Source: CAXBPY01 sp003455275 (GTDB taxonomy: Bacteria > Bacteroidota > Bacteroidia > Chitinophagales > UBA10324). From it: a DNA stretch of 64,000 nt. Position 1 is the stretch's first letter. The number at the start of each line of letters is the position of its first letter. The position numbers and the translations under genes are program-made. The notes under the pieces were generated by a model. It did no database searches and had not been told where the DNA came from. It saw nothing but the letters and a program-made list of their open reading frames with translations. The stretch covers positions 4,989 to 68,988 of the forward strand of contig CAXBPY010000005.1 of assembly GCA_963977675.1 (NCBI GenBank), written 5' to 3'. Below are positions 1 to 8,607 of this stretch, one piece after another.

Positions 1-501
1 TTTCAAATCAACGGGGGACTCAACTATCTCTATACAAAAACAACTGTGACTGACGAAACAGAAAAAAGATATTTCACCTCTGATCAGGATAACAACATCA
101 TCACTTCAAAAACTGCAATTGATGATCTCACCTATGCTTACAGCGGCGGTGGCGGATTGCTGATTGATGCGGGTAGAGGTTGCGTTGAACTCGGCGTAGA
201 TTACACTTGGGGCGGAAGAGCAACTTACTTTAACAAGGATCAGATTAAACAATGGACAGTGGATTACACCGGCACCGGAACATATAGCAGCACAGATCCG
301 AAAGACATTCAACTCAGCAGCGCAACTGCAACTCCATATTCCTCATATACTGATGTGCTTTACTTCCATGCAGGTTACACTTTTAAGTTTGGTGCGCCGC
401 CCCCGAAGAAAAAACCTTATCACAAACCATCATCAACTTCTCACACTAGTTCTTCTCATTCTTCTTCTTCTAATAAGAAACCCGCAACTAAGAAGCACTA
501 A
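1..501 (+). CDS. Probable outer-membrane beta-barrel protein, 3' part only
   Basis: The reading frame is open from base 1 and the start lies outside the window; 166 residues are visible. The GTG at 46 is only an internal codon. The visible part has alternating polar and hydrophobic strands rich in Tyr, Gly and Thr, and a strand ending in YTFKFG, which looks like a last barrel strand. A low-complexity tail of Pro, Lys, His and Ser follows (about the last 40 residues, beginning APPPKKK). A basic Ser/His/Lys tail after the barrel is unusual and might sit in the periplasm or touch peptidoglycan, but that is inference. No family can be assigned from this fragment. It converges with lptD, leaving about 50 bp between the two stop codons. 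Confidence 0.6.
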   Translation, partial: FQINGGLNYLYTKTTVTDETEKRYFTSDQDNNIITSKTAIDDLTYAYSGGGGLLIDAGRGCVELGVDYTWGGRATYFNKDQIKQWTVDYTGTGTYSSTDPKDIQLSSATATPYSSYTDVLYFHAGYTFKFGAPPPKKKPYHKPSSTSHTSSSHSSSSNKKPATKKH

Positions 502-552
502 AGGGAAAACTGTATTGCCAATAAAAGATAGCATTAAACTATTAACCTGAGC

Positions 553-3180
553 TCAGTAATTTCCCCAGCCAGGACTACGCTTTACAAGTTTCAGGTCTTG
601 AAGAATTTCTGATTTCACATTCAGATTGAAAAAATATCCCTGCCGTGTTCCGAACGGAATCCAGCGAATACTCATTTGCCAACAATGCAGATCACGCAAT
701 ATTTGAATTGTGGTGTAGGAAAAATCTTTTTGTTTGAAATCGTAGCCGCTGCTGCCTTCAATTTTCCATTGTTTGCTAAGGTTGAAATCGAAATTAAAAT
801 TTAATGTTTGAGTGTAAGTGGTGGTGTCGGTTCCAAGCAAGTTCAGTTTATTCAATCGAAGAATGTAGTTAACTGAAAAATTCCATGGAACATTAAAGTC
901 AACATATTGCTCCGGATGGTTGCCAATCATTTCCCATTCATCTTCATTATAAGCTGAAGGAACATAGCTGGCTTTGTTTTTTGTTTTCGAATGAAAATTT
1001 GTTCCTGTGCTGATTGAAGCCGAAGTCAGCCTGGCCAGGCGCTGGTTGACATGCCACTCAAATGAATTAATTCTTCTTCCTTGTTCATTTAAAGCATAAG
1101 GATCAAATAATGAATTGAACTGAATAGAAATTTTGTCGAACAGTGTCGTTCTTGCATTGATAGAAAAATATCCTAACTGAAATGTATCGAGCGCAAGATT
1201 GTAACTGCTGTTGATAGAAAGATTGTCGAGCAGTTTTACCTTTCTGGTTTGATTGATAGTATCCTTTTTAGAAAAAACTTTCATCTCCAGTTGATTTGAA
1301 ATTCCAAAATCAATTCCGCCAAATAAACCGTTTTGTGGTCCGCCGAAAGGCGATTGCTCCAGAATGCTGTAGAGTCGCATGTTTCCAAGTGTGTCGTATT
1401 GCACTTCATGATAAATGCCGTAACGGCTGGCACCAAAATCGGGCTGATACCGGAACCCGGCATTCGGACTTACGATATGGCGTATGGCTTTTAGTTTTCC
1501 GTGCTTAAAGTTTTTTATTCCATACAGATGAGTGCTTAGATTGATACTCGTATAAAAATCATAACCAGTTACAAATCCTTTCACAGTATCAGTTTCCAAT
1601 TTGTCCGAAGCATTATTCCAGAATTTGCGTATGCTCTGCAAATACATGTACTGATTAAAGTTTGCAGATGGAGAAACATTGATATACTTGAAAAGGTTGA
1701 ATGAAGTGCTGATAGGAATACTTTGCTTCAATCCATTCGTGAAACGATCAAGCGTCGCAGGTTCAAAGATCAGGGAATCCGCTTGCTGAACCTTATTCAT
1801 TGCATTCAAGGTGTAACTGAATCCAAGCTTCTCATACCATTTTTTTTCTCCGCTAGAAATTTTTCGTTTGAAAGGAGTAATCCGTTGTACATTAAAATTC
1901 AAATTAGGAAGCGCAAGCGAAACCAGATGAGATTGTGTGTTCTGATCGTGCGAAAGATTTAAAGTGAAATTCATTTTATCATTAATCACCTTGTAATATG
2001 TGATCGAAGATTTCAATGTATTGTTCAGGAAATTTTCTGCATCATATGAATAGGTTTTGTCATAACGGCTCGTTCCTGCATTCACACTTGCATTGAACCG
2101 ATGCTTAGGATTTGCTTTTGAATCTTGGCTGAAAGTCCAGTTGATTTTAAAATCATTTGAATGATCTACACTATTACTCTCGATCTGATATTGTCGGGTA
2201 CGGCTGTAACTGATAGTAATATCTCCATTGTACCTATATCGTTTACTATAGGTAGATGATGCAGTAAGCCGCCAGCTTCCACGCGAATAAATATCACCGC
2301 GCAGCGTTAGGTCAATAAAATCATTAATAGCAAAATAGTATCCGCCATTCTGTAATGCATATCCCAGGTCAGCACGCTGCCCGAATTCAGGAAGTAAAAT
2401 TCCGGAGGCCCGCGATTTATGCAGAGGAAAAATAGCGAACGGAACAAAAAGGGGAGTGGGAACATCTTCAATCACAAGGTGAGCCGGTCCGCTCACAATC
2501 ACTTTATCAGGCACTACTTTCATTTTGTTAGCCTGAATAAAAAAATCAGGATGCTCCTTGTAATTACAAGTGGTGTACTTATTCCCTTTTGCGTAAAAAC
2601 TATTGTCGGCATTTCGTTTCACTACTTCACTATGAATAAATCCATCATCTTGTTGAGTAATCACATCAGTCACTTTCCCCCGCTTGGTTTTAAAGTTGAA
2701 AACAATTTTCTCTGCTTCATATTCATCATCCCCTTGTTTGAAATGCGGTAATCCAACTGTTTTTCCTGAAGAAGAATCTTTCAATCCAAATGCGCTTATT
2801 GTATTTTCCTTCCAATCCAATTCAATATAGTACGCCTGCAGGTCAATATCGTTGTAAATGACATGCGCATTGTTGTAAAGAAAAATTTTGCGCTGAATCA
2901 CATCAGTGATGATTGAATCATCCGCATTGTAAGCAACAGGATATTCCAGCGAATCAGAAGAAAGTTTGATATGATACAGGGTATCTGCTTTGGCCGAAGG
3001 AGAATCAAGTCCTATCCCTCCTTCCTGTATATGAAAGGGGAATGCAGCTGATGCAAAAGAGGAAGTTGTAAAACACACCGTGCATATCAACACGAACAAA
3101 AGGAAAACTGAGCGCGGGATGCACTGAGCACTAATACTAATGCCGGTAATTTCGCGTTGAATACTAAAAGAATTTCTCAC
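553..3180 (-). CDS. lptD: LPS assembly outer-membrane protein LptD
   Basis: 875 residues. A hydrophobic export signal lies at about residues 24-44. An OstA-type periplasmic domain follows (about 70-240), containing the patch TTCN..EHPDFF that is typical of Bacteroidota LptD. The rest is a long transmembrane barrel of Tyr/Phe-rich strands to the C-terminus. In the family, LptD with LptE inserts lipopolysaccharide into the outer leaflet of the outer membrane. The neighbourhood fits: the divergent amidase, MCE protein and LptA-like protein form a commonly seen Bacteroidota envelope locus. Only 28 bp separate its ATG from the GTG of the divergent amidase, so the promoters must overlap the genes or one start is misplaced. 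I am confident of the family. The exact start is less sure because the signal sequence begins unusually late. Confidence 0.88.
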   Translation of the reverse strand: MRNSFSIQREITGISISAQCIPRSVFLLFVLICTVCFTTSSFASAAFPFHIQEGGIGLDSPSAKADTLYHIKLSSDSLEYPVAYNADDSIITDVIQRKIFLYNNAHVIYNDIDLQAYYIELDWKENTISAFGLKDSSSGKTVGLPHFKQGDDEYEAEKIVFNFKTKRGKVTDVITQQDDGFIHSEVVKRNADNSFYAKGNKYTTCNYKEHPDFFIQANKMKVVPDKVIVSGPAHLVIEDVPTPLFVPFAIFPLHKSRASGILLPEFGQRADLGYALQNGGYYFAINDFIDLTLRGDIYSRGSWRLTASSTYSKRYRYNGDITISYSRTRQYQIESNSVDHSNDFKINWTFSQDSKANPKHRFNASVNAGTSRYDKTYSYDAENFLNNTLKSSITYYKVINDKMNFTLNLSHDQNTQSHLVSLALPNLNFNVQRITPFKRKISSGEKKWYEKLGFSYTLNAMNKVQQADSLIFEPATLDRFTNGLKQSIPISTSFNLFKYINVSPSANFNQYMYLQSIRKFWNNASDKLETDTVKGFVTGYDFYTSINLSTHLYGIKNFKHGKLKAIRHIVSPNAGFRYQPDFGASRYGIYHEVQYDTLGNMRLYSILEQSPFGGPQNGLFGGIDFGISNQLEMKVFSKKDTINQTRKVKLLDNLSINSSYNLALDTFQLGYFSINARTTLFDKISIQFNSLFDPYALNEQGRRINSFEWHVNQRLARLTSASISTGTNFHSKTKNKASYVPSAYNEDEWEMIGNHPEQYVDFNVPWNFSVNYILRLNKLNLLGTDTTTYTQTLNFNFDFNLSKQWKIEGSSGYDFKQKDFSYTTIQILRDLHCWQMSIRWIPFGTRQGYFFNLNVKSEILQDLKLVKRSPGWGNY

Positions 3181-3208
3181 TGCTTAACGCGGGTAAAAAT
3201 AGTTAATT

Positions 3209-4429
3209 GTGAAGGCACTCATTTTTTCAATCGCATTTTTTGTTTCTCTTGTCTTTGACTCGTTTAACTCCCCATTGGTTGCACATAAGGCGAACAATGC
3301 ATTCGCTGTGAAAACAATTGTCATTGATGCCGGGCATGGCGGACATGACACCGGCTGCCTTGGAACATTCGAGAAAGAAAAAAATGTGACACTGGACATA
3401 GCCCTTAAACTTGGGGCTCTCATTGAAAAAAATATGCCTGATGTAAAAGTGATTTACACACGCAAAACTGATGAGTTTATTGAACTCTACGAGCGCGCTG
3501 ACATAGCGAATCGAAATAATGCCGATTTATTTATTTCGATTCACTGCAACGCAAACAAAAACACAAGCGCTTACGGAACTGAAAGCTGGGTGATGGGATT
3601 GCACAAAAGCGCTGCGAATCTTGAAGTGGCGCAGCGTGAGAACTCTGTAATTCTTATGGAGGATAACTACTCAAAAAATTATGATGGCTTCGATCCGAAT
3701 TCGCCGGAGTCATATATCATGTTTTCGCTGAATCAATCTGCTCATCTTGATCAGAGTATTGATCTCGCTTCGAAAGTGGAAGATGAATTTACGAATGATG
3801 GAAGAACGAGCCGTGGTGTAAAACAAGCTGGTTACCTCGTGTTGTGGCGTACTACCATGACTGCTCTCCTGATTGAAACAGGATTTCTTACCAACAAAAC
3901 AGAAGAGAAATTATTGGCTTCGGAAGACGGACAAGCGCAGATTGCAAATTCTATTTACGATGCGGTACGCGATTACAAAATTTCCATTGAAGGTGGCGGA
4001 GAAAACATGCCGAAAGGAAATTACATTCCGGTAAAAGACACCGGCTCAAATCAGAAAGAAAACCATTCAAACGGAACCAACGATACTTCTGGTGTGAAAG
4101 TGGATGCAGACACGACTTTCGTAAAAAATAATTCCGTAGTTCCACAAACCACTAACCACCAGCCATCAACCACTAATCAAGTAATTTACAAAATCCAAAT
4201 CGCAGCTTCTGATAAAACCATAAGCAAGAGTGACCCGAAATACAGCAACATAAAAGACATGGTGAATGATAAAAGCCCGAATGGCCTGAACCGCTATGTG
4301 GTGGGCAATTACACCAAGCGAAGTGATGCCGATGCCCGAATGAAAAAGATGCAGGCCTCAGGATTTAAAGATGCATTTGTAGTTGCTTACAAAAACGGAA
4401 AGCGGGTTCCGCTGAGTAGTTTGAAATAA
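3209..4429 (+). CDS. N-acetylmuramoyl-L-alanine amidase (Amidase_3) with SPOR-like C-domain
   Basis: 406 residues from a GTG start, opening with a hydrophobic export signal (KALIFSIAFFVSLVF). The Amidase_3 domain spans about residues 30-255. The zinc ligands are visible: His in DAGHGG, Glu in KEKNVTLD and His in SIHCNA. The catalytic Glu is in LIETGFLTN. It cleaves the bond between N-acetylmuramic acid and the peptide stem in periplasmic peptidoglycan, as in daughter-cell separation. A Thr/Asn/Pro/Gln linker (about 260-325) leads to a C-terminal SPOR-like domain (YKIQIAAS to the end), which in this fold binds denuded glycan. Part of the linker is encoded by a heptanucleotide repeat array (4142-4176). 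It is followed by the MCE gene in the same direction. Confidence 0.88.
   Translation: MKALIFSIAFFVSLVFDSFNSPLVAHKANNAFAVKTIVIDAGHGGHDTGCLGTFEKEKNVTLDIALKLGALIEKNMPDVKVIYTRKTDEFIELYERADIANRNNADLFISIHCNANKNTSAYGTESWVMGLHKSAANLEVAQRENSVILMEDNYSKNYDGFDPNSPESYIMFSLNQSAHLDQSIDLASKVEDEFTNDGRTSRGVKQAGYLVLWRTTMTALLIETGFLTNKTEEKLLASEDGQAQIANSIYDAVRDYKISIEGGGENMPKGNYIPVKDTGSNQKENHSNGTNDTSGVKVDADTTFVKNNSVVPQTTNHQPSTTNQVIYKIQIAASDKTISKSDPKYSNIKDMVNDKSPNGLNRYVVGNYTKRSDADARMKKMQASGFKDAFVVAYKNGKRVPLSSLK
4142..4176. repeat. Heptanucleotide tandem array, locus A (5 units, inside amidase CDS)
   Basis: Five consecutive 7-bp units of the form CCAYYAR lie in frame within the linker codons of the amidase and encode a PQTTNHQPSTTNQ-like stretch. 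A 16-bp core, TAACCACCAGCCATCA, is identical at 57006-57021 in a non-coding gap more than 50 kb away. Confidence 0.75.
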
Positions 4430-4478
4430 TTAGTGAAGAGTTGTTTCATTACATTTGAAAACTTAAAATAATTTCTTC

Positions 4479-5480
4479 TTGAAAATATCTAACGAAGTTA
4501 AAATCGGAATTCTCGGAGTCGCAGCGCTTGCGTTGTTGTTTTTCGGTTACAACTTCATGAAAGGCCAGGACATTTTTAATCCAGACAATACCTACTATGC
4601 TCGCTATGATGCAGTGGATGGATTAGCAGTTTCAAATTTTGTGAAGATAAAAGGTTTGAATGTTGGTCGTGTTACAAAATTTTTTCTTGAAGAAAAAAAG
4701 AATGGTAAAGTGTTAGTCCAGTTTACTGTTAAAGATGATATTAAAATCCCGAAAGGATCTATAGCACGAATAGTTTCAGCAGACTTGCTCGGAACAAAGG
4801 CGGTTGATCTGCAACTGGATACTACAAAAATATTTTATGCTGATGGAGATACTCTTATGTCTGATGTTCAGGAAAGCTTGACCCAAAGTGTGCAGGCAGA
4901 AATTCTTCCGGTAAAAGAGAAGGCAGAAAATCTTTTAGCATCGATTGATTCGGTGCTCACCATTATCAAATCTGTTTTTAATGAGCAGACTACAGACGAT
5001 ATAAAGAAAAGTGTGAGCAGCATTACTGAAACACTTAATCATATTAATCACTCCGCAGAAAGCGTGGAAGGTTTGCTGGATAAAAACACAACCCGCATTG
5101 ATCGAATCTTTGCGAACATTGAAAGCATATCACTCATGCTTAAAGACAATGAGCAAAATATTTCTGCCGTGCTTTCAAATCTCAATAACATTACTGACAC
5201 ACTTGCAAAATCAAACCTTCGGCAGGCAATTGCAAATGCGCAAGATGTGCTGGAGCATACAGCAGATATTTTAGATAAAATCAATAAGGGACAGGGAAGC
5301 GCCGGAATGCTAATCAACGATGACAAACTTTACAACAATCTCGAAGCAACTACCAAGGATTTGGATTTGCTGATGCAGGATATGAAAGCAAATCCGAGTC
5401 GCTATGTTCATTTCAGCATTTTCGGAGGTGGAAGATCCAAAACCGAGAAGCCAACTTCTGCGGGTGATCAGAAACAATAG
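4479..5480 (+). CDS. mlaD: MCE/MlaD-family lipid-transport protein
   Basis: 333 residues from a TTG start (MKISNEVKIGI); no better ATG lies upstream. One N-terminal membrane anchor (about residues 9-27) is followed by a single MCE domain (about 37-115, with YYARYDAVDGL and the VKIKGLNVGRV region). A long helical, coiled-coil-like stretch follows (about 140-310). MCE proteins shuttle phospholipids between inner and outer membranes. Here the protein sits between the amidase and an LptA/OstA-like gene in the same direction, so co-transcription is likely. The stop codon is followed directly by a heptanucleotide repeat array with no spacer. No Mla ATPase or permease is present in the window. Confidence 0.85.
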   Translation: MKISNEVKIGILGVAALALLFFGYNFMKGQDIFNPDNTYYARYDAVDGLAVSNFVKIKGLNVGRVTKFFLEEKKNGKVLVQFTVKDDIKIPKGSIARIVSADLLGTKAVDLQLDTTKIFYADGDTLMSDVQESLTQSVQAEILPVKEKAENLLASIDSVLTIIKSVFNEQTTDDIKKSVSSITETLNHINHSAESVEGLLDKNTTRIDRIFANIESISLMLKDNEQNISAVLSNLNNITDTLAKSNLRQAIANAQDVLEHTADILDKINKGQGSAGMLINDDKLYNNLEATTKDLDLLMQDMKANPSRYVHFSIFGGGRSKTEKPTSAGDQKQ

Positions 5481-5508
5481 TTATTTGTTATCTGTTATTG
5501 GTTATTTG
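5481..5508. repeat. Heptanucleotide tandem array, locus B (4 units)
   Basis: Four contiguous units of TTATNNG begin at the base after the mlaD stop codon. The same unit type occurs at 7759-7786 and, inverted, at 7825-7852. The GTG at 5508 belongs to the last unit, which argues against it being the next gene's start. Confidence 0.75.
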
Positions 5509-5543
5509 TGAATACAAGTTCAGTTATCCTTCCTGATTTAAGA

Positions 5544-7082
5544 ATGAGAAAAAAATTTTCGCTTCATATAAAAAAATTATTTCTGAAGAAATATTTTCTT
5601 CTCTTTCTGATTTTTATTTCTCACACTTCTTTTTCTCAAACTGAAATTCACGGAACCAAAATTGAAATTCTTGGCGCTGATGAATACGAATACACCGACC
5701 TGGGAGCTCAGAAACTAAAAACACTTACAGGAAATGTTCGGCTTCAGCAAGAAGATGTTTTCCTTTTTTGTGATAAAGCTGTTCTCGATGATGAAGCGAA
5801 CTCTTTGAATGCTGATGGCCATGTGAAAATTGAACAAGACACAGTCACCATTCACAGCGATCATTTGTTTTATGACGGAGACAAACGCAAGGCTTTGCTT
5901 ACCGGAAATGTGGTGATGAGTGATTCAAAAATGGTTCTGAAAACTTCTTCTCTTGATTATGATTTGAAGACAAAAATCGGTTCTTACAAAACCGGGGGTG
6001 TGCTCACCAGTGACAGCACTACTCTTACCAGCCAAATTGGTTACTACTATGCCGAAACGAATGATGTGTATTTTAAGAAGGAAGTGGAAGTTACCTCACC
6101 GAATTATCATCTCAGTGCCGATACGCTTCGGTTCAATACAGACTCACGCACAGCTTTTTTTCTCGGTCCCACTAATATTCAAACAGACAGCGCAGATGTT
6201 TTTTGCGAAGGAGGATTTTACGATACTAAGAATGACATTGCCCAATTTACGACCAAGGCCATCATGATAAATTATCCTAATGTTTTAAGCGGAGATTCAA
6301 TTTGGTTCGATAACAAAAGTGGAAAGGGAAGGGCCGCAGGCAGTATTGTATGGAAAGACACGGCTCAACACATTTGCATTCTTGCCGGCAATGCGCAGTA
6401 TGAAAAATCGGCGCAGGAAATTTTCGCCACCAATCACCCACTCTTTATTTCTGAAGCTGATGACGATAGTTTGTTTCTCGCCGCAGATGTGTTGCACTCA
6501 ACGGAAGATTCTGTTTCGCACAAGCGAAGTTTCTCTGCATATCATCATGTGAAAATTTACAAGAGTGATATGCAGGGAGTTTGCGATTCACTTTTTTATT
6601 CAGAGAAGGATTCTATGTTTCGCTTATATCAGCATCCGGTGTTGTGGCTCGATGAAAATCAACTGAAGGCAGACACCGTGCGAATTCAAATGAGCAATCG
6701 TGAGGTAAAAAATTTCTATCTCATCAAATCATCTTTCATGGCGAGTGAAGCAGATGAAAATCTTTTCAACCAGGCGAAAGGAAAAAATATTACCGGGTTT
6801 TTTTCTGACGGCAAACTTTCTCACATGCTTATTGAAGGAAACGGTGAAAGCATTTATTACGCTGCTGACGATAGCGGCGCGTTTATTGGCGTTAACAAAA
6901 TTGCCTGTACCAACATGATTATTTATGTTGACAGCAATCGCGTGAGAAAAATCAAGTTCATTTCAAAACCCGATGGAAATATGTATCCTATCAATCAGGC
7001 ACCGCAAGATGAATTACGGTTGAAAGATTTTCAGTGGCTTGATGCAGAGCGCCCGAAAAGTCAATGGGAGCTGAGAAAATAA
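5544..7082 (+). CDS. OstA/LptA-like periplasmic protein
   Basis: I place the start at ATG 5544 (MRKKFSLHIKK), not at GTG 5508, because the latter lies in a repeat array and adds 12 residues before the basic and hydrophobic signal. This gives 512 residues. After a signal peptide ending near FSQTEIHG come OstA/LptA-type beta-jelly-roll repeats (LTGNVRLQQEDVFLFCDKAVLD, LTGNVVMSDSKMVLK, and more). Known LptA forms the periplasmic bridge carrying lipopolysaccharide to LptD. At about 500 residues this is much longer than proteobacterial LptA (about 185), as is usual for Bacteroidota OstA-like proteins. Sharing a locus with lptD supports a role in the LPS bridge, but this is by family, not proof. 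Confidence 0.8.
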   Translation: MRKKFSLHIKKLFLKKYFLLFLIFISHTSFSQTEIHGTKIEILGADEYEYTDLGAQKLKTLTGNVRLQQEDVFLFCDKAVLDDEANSLNADGHVKIEQDTVTIHSDHLFYDGDKRKALLTGNVVMSDSKMVLKTSSLDYDLKTKIGSYKTGGVLTSDSTTLTSQIGYYYAETNDVYFKKEVEVTSPNYHLSADTLRFNTDSRTAFFLGPTNIQTDSADVFCEGGFYDTKNDIAQFTTKAIMINYPNVLSGDSIWFDNKSGKGRAAGSIVWKDTAQHICILAGNAQYEKSAQEIFATNHPLFISEADDDSLFLAADVLHSTEDSVSHKRSFSAYHHVKIYKSDMQGVCDSLFYSEKDSMFRLYQHPVLWLDENQLKADTVRIQMSNREVKNFYLIKSSFMASEADENLFNQAKGKNITGFFSDGKLSHMLIEGNGESIYYAADDSGAFIGVNKIACTNMIIYVDSNRVRKIKFISKPDGNMYPINQAPQDELRLKDFQWLDAERPKSQWELRK

Positions 7083-7089
7083 ACAATTA

Positions 7090-7749
7090 CTAATCTTTTT
7101 TGTGTTTCAAAACTTTTGCTTCAATGTAGAAAATAATTTCTTCAGCAATATTTTTTGCTATGTCTCCCACTCGTTCCATTTTTCGAATGGCGCTCAGCAC
7201 AAAAAGTGATTCGTAAGTTTTGTCCAGATGAGTTTTAATAAATTCTTCGGTAACAGTTGCCGCTTTCGAATTTAATTCATTTAATCTTTCATCTTTCTGA
7301 AAAACTGCATGAGCAAGCGCCGCATTTTCAGTTTCAAAAGCAGCGCACACATCAGCCAGCATTTGTTCAGCTGCCGAAAACATTTCCACCAGTCCTATTT
7401 TTTTTATGAGTTCGTCATCAAATGGCTGCTTTATTTCATTTACATAGCGGGCAAGCCCTTCGGCATTATCGGCAATTCGTTCGAGTGATGAATTAATTTT
7501 CATGCAAGCCAGAACAAAGCGAAGATCAATGGCAACCGGATTGAGCAGTGCCAAAATGTTTTCGCAATCGCGGTCAATTTTTAATTCAATTGAATTCATA
7601 CGGCGCTCATAAAAAATAATTTCCCGCGCAAGGTCTTTATCAATATTGAGAAAGGATTGACGCGCTTTATTTATCTGGCTGCAAGTGAGCGCAAACATTT
7701 CTTTCATGTCATCACGAAGCCGTTGAACTTCTACATCGAGGTGTGTCAT
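7090..7749 (-). CDS. phoU: Phosphate signalling/transport regulator PhoU
   Basis: 219 residues, the usual PhoU length, with two three-helix PhoU repeats. Each carries a metal-site-like patch: ERIADNAEG in the first and ERVGDIAKNIAEE in the second. PhoU links the PstSCAB transporter to the PhoR kinase and limits phosphate uptake when phosphate is plentiful. It is the last gene of pstC-pstA-pstB-phoU. A 104-bp gap separates it from pstB; that gap holds two inverted heptanucleotide arrays that could form a hairpin in the mRNA. Confidence 0.9.
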   Translation of the reverse strand: MTHLDVEVQRLRDDMKEMFALTCSQINKARQSFLNIDKDLAREIIFYERRMNSIELKIDRDCENILALLNPVAIDLRFVLACMKINSSLERIADNAEGLARYVNEIKQPFDDELIKKIGLVEMFSAAEQMLADVCAAFETENAALAHAVFQKDERLNELNSKAATVTEEFIKTHLDKTYESLFVLSAIRKMERVGDIAKNIAEEIIFYIEAKVLKHKKD

Positions 7750-7758
7750 TGATGAAAA

Positions 7759-7786
7759 TTATTCGTTATCAGTTATTGGTTATTAG
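7759..7786. repeat. Heptanucleotide tandem array, locus C (4 units)
   Basis: Four TTATNNG units lie just upstream of phoU. Bases 7764-7777 are the exact reverse complement of 7827-7840, so the two arrays in this gap could form a 14-bp stem. Confidence 0.75.
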
Positions 7787-7824
7787 TAGCTTCAGGTTTC
7801 GTTTAATGTTATCAGTTTGCACTT

Positions 7825-7852
7825 CTAATAACTGATAACGATAAACAAATAA
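7825..7852. repeat. Heptanucleotide tandem array, locus C' (4 units, inverted)
   Basis: Four units of the TTATNNG type lie in reverse orientation, one base after the pstB stop codon (minus strand). A single further TTATCAG unit occurs at 7809-7815. Confidence 0.72.
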
Positions 7853-7853
7853 C

Positions 7854-8606
7854 TTACCCGAATCTACCTGTTATGTAATTCTGTGTTCTTTGGTTTTGCG
7901 GATTGGTAAACATTTCCTTGGTATCATTCACTTCCACCAGTTCTCCAAGATAAAAGAATGCTGTGCGGTCACTAACACGAGCGGCTTGCTGCATGTTATG
8001 AGTGACTATAACGATTGTGTATTTGTCTTTCAATTCATAAATCAGTTCTTCAATCTTCGCAGTGGAAATCGGGTCAAGCGCTGAGGCTGGTTCATCCATT
8101 AAAACAATACTTGGTTCGATGGCAAGCGCGCGGGCAATACACAGCCGTTGCTGCTGCCCGCCGGAGAGCTCGAATGCACTTTTTTTCAATTTGTCTTTCA
8201 CCTCATCCCACAGAGCAGATTGCTGAAGAGAACGAGTCACCCGTTCTTCAATAAAGCTTTTATTGCTTACACCATTCACACGCAAACCATAAGCAACATT
8301 TTCAAAAATTGTTTTTGGAAACGGGTTTGGCTTTTGAAAAACCATTCCAACTTTTTTTCGAAGCTCGTCAATCTTAATTCCCCGTGCATAAATGTCTTTG
8401 CCGTCAATTTTTATTTCACCTTCAATGCGAACATTTTCTATCAAATCATTCATGCGGTTCAGCAGCCGGAGGTAAGTTGATTTGCCACAACCACTCGGGC
8501 CGATGAGTGCCGTTACTGTATTCGCATTCATATTAAGCGATACATTTTTTAACGCATGGTGTTCGCCATAATAGAGATTTACATTATTCGATTCAATCTT
8601 ATGCAT
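7854..8606 (-). CDS. pstB: Phosphate ABC transporter ATP-binding protein PstB
   Basis: 250 residues with every ABC ATPase motif: Walker A GPSGCGKST, Q-loop in MVFQKPNPFPKT, signature LSGGQQQRLCIARALA, Walker B IVLMDEPASALDP and H-loop VTHNMQQ. The NPFP segment after the Q-loop is typical of PstB. It hydrolyses ATP at the inner membrane to drive PstCA phosphate import. The gene starts one base from the end of pstA, implying tight co-transcription. Confidence 0.96.
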   Translation of the reverse strand: MHKIESNNVNLYYGEHHALKNVSLNMNANTVTALIGPSGCGKSTYLRLLNRMNDLIENVRIEGEIKIDGKDIYARGIKIDELRKKVGMVFQKPNPFPKTIFENVAYGLRVNGVSNKSFIEERVTRSLQQSALWDEVKDKLKKSAFELSGGQQQRLCIARALAIEPSIVLMDEPASALDPISTAKIEELIYELKDKYTIVIVTHNMQQAARVSDRTAFFYLGELVEVNDTKEMFTNPQNQRTQNYITGRFG

Positions 8607-8607
8607 G

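Noticed and set aside
547..556. CTGAGCTCAG palindrome at the end of lptD as a terminator
   Set aside because: A 10-bp palindrome with no loop or T-run; chance is sufficient.
2419..2751. 110-aa open frame antisense to lptD
   Set aside because: Composition and position fit an antisense shadow of the barrel-coding sequence.
5508..5543. GTG start for the OstA/LptA-like gene
   Set aside because: The GTG is the final base of a heptanucleotide array plus two, and the ATG at 5544 directly precedes the basic and hydrophobic signal sequence.
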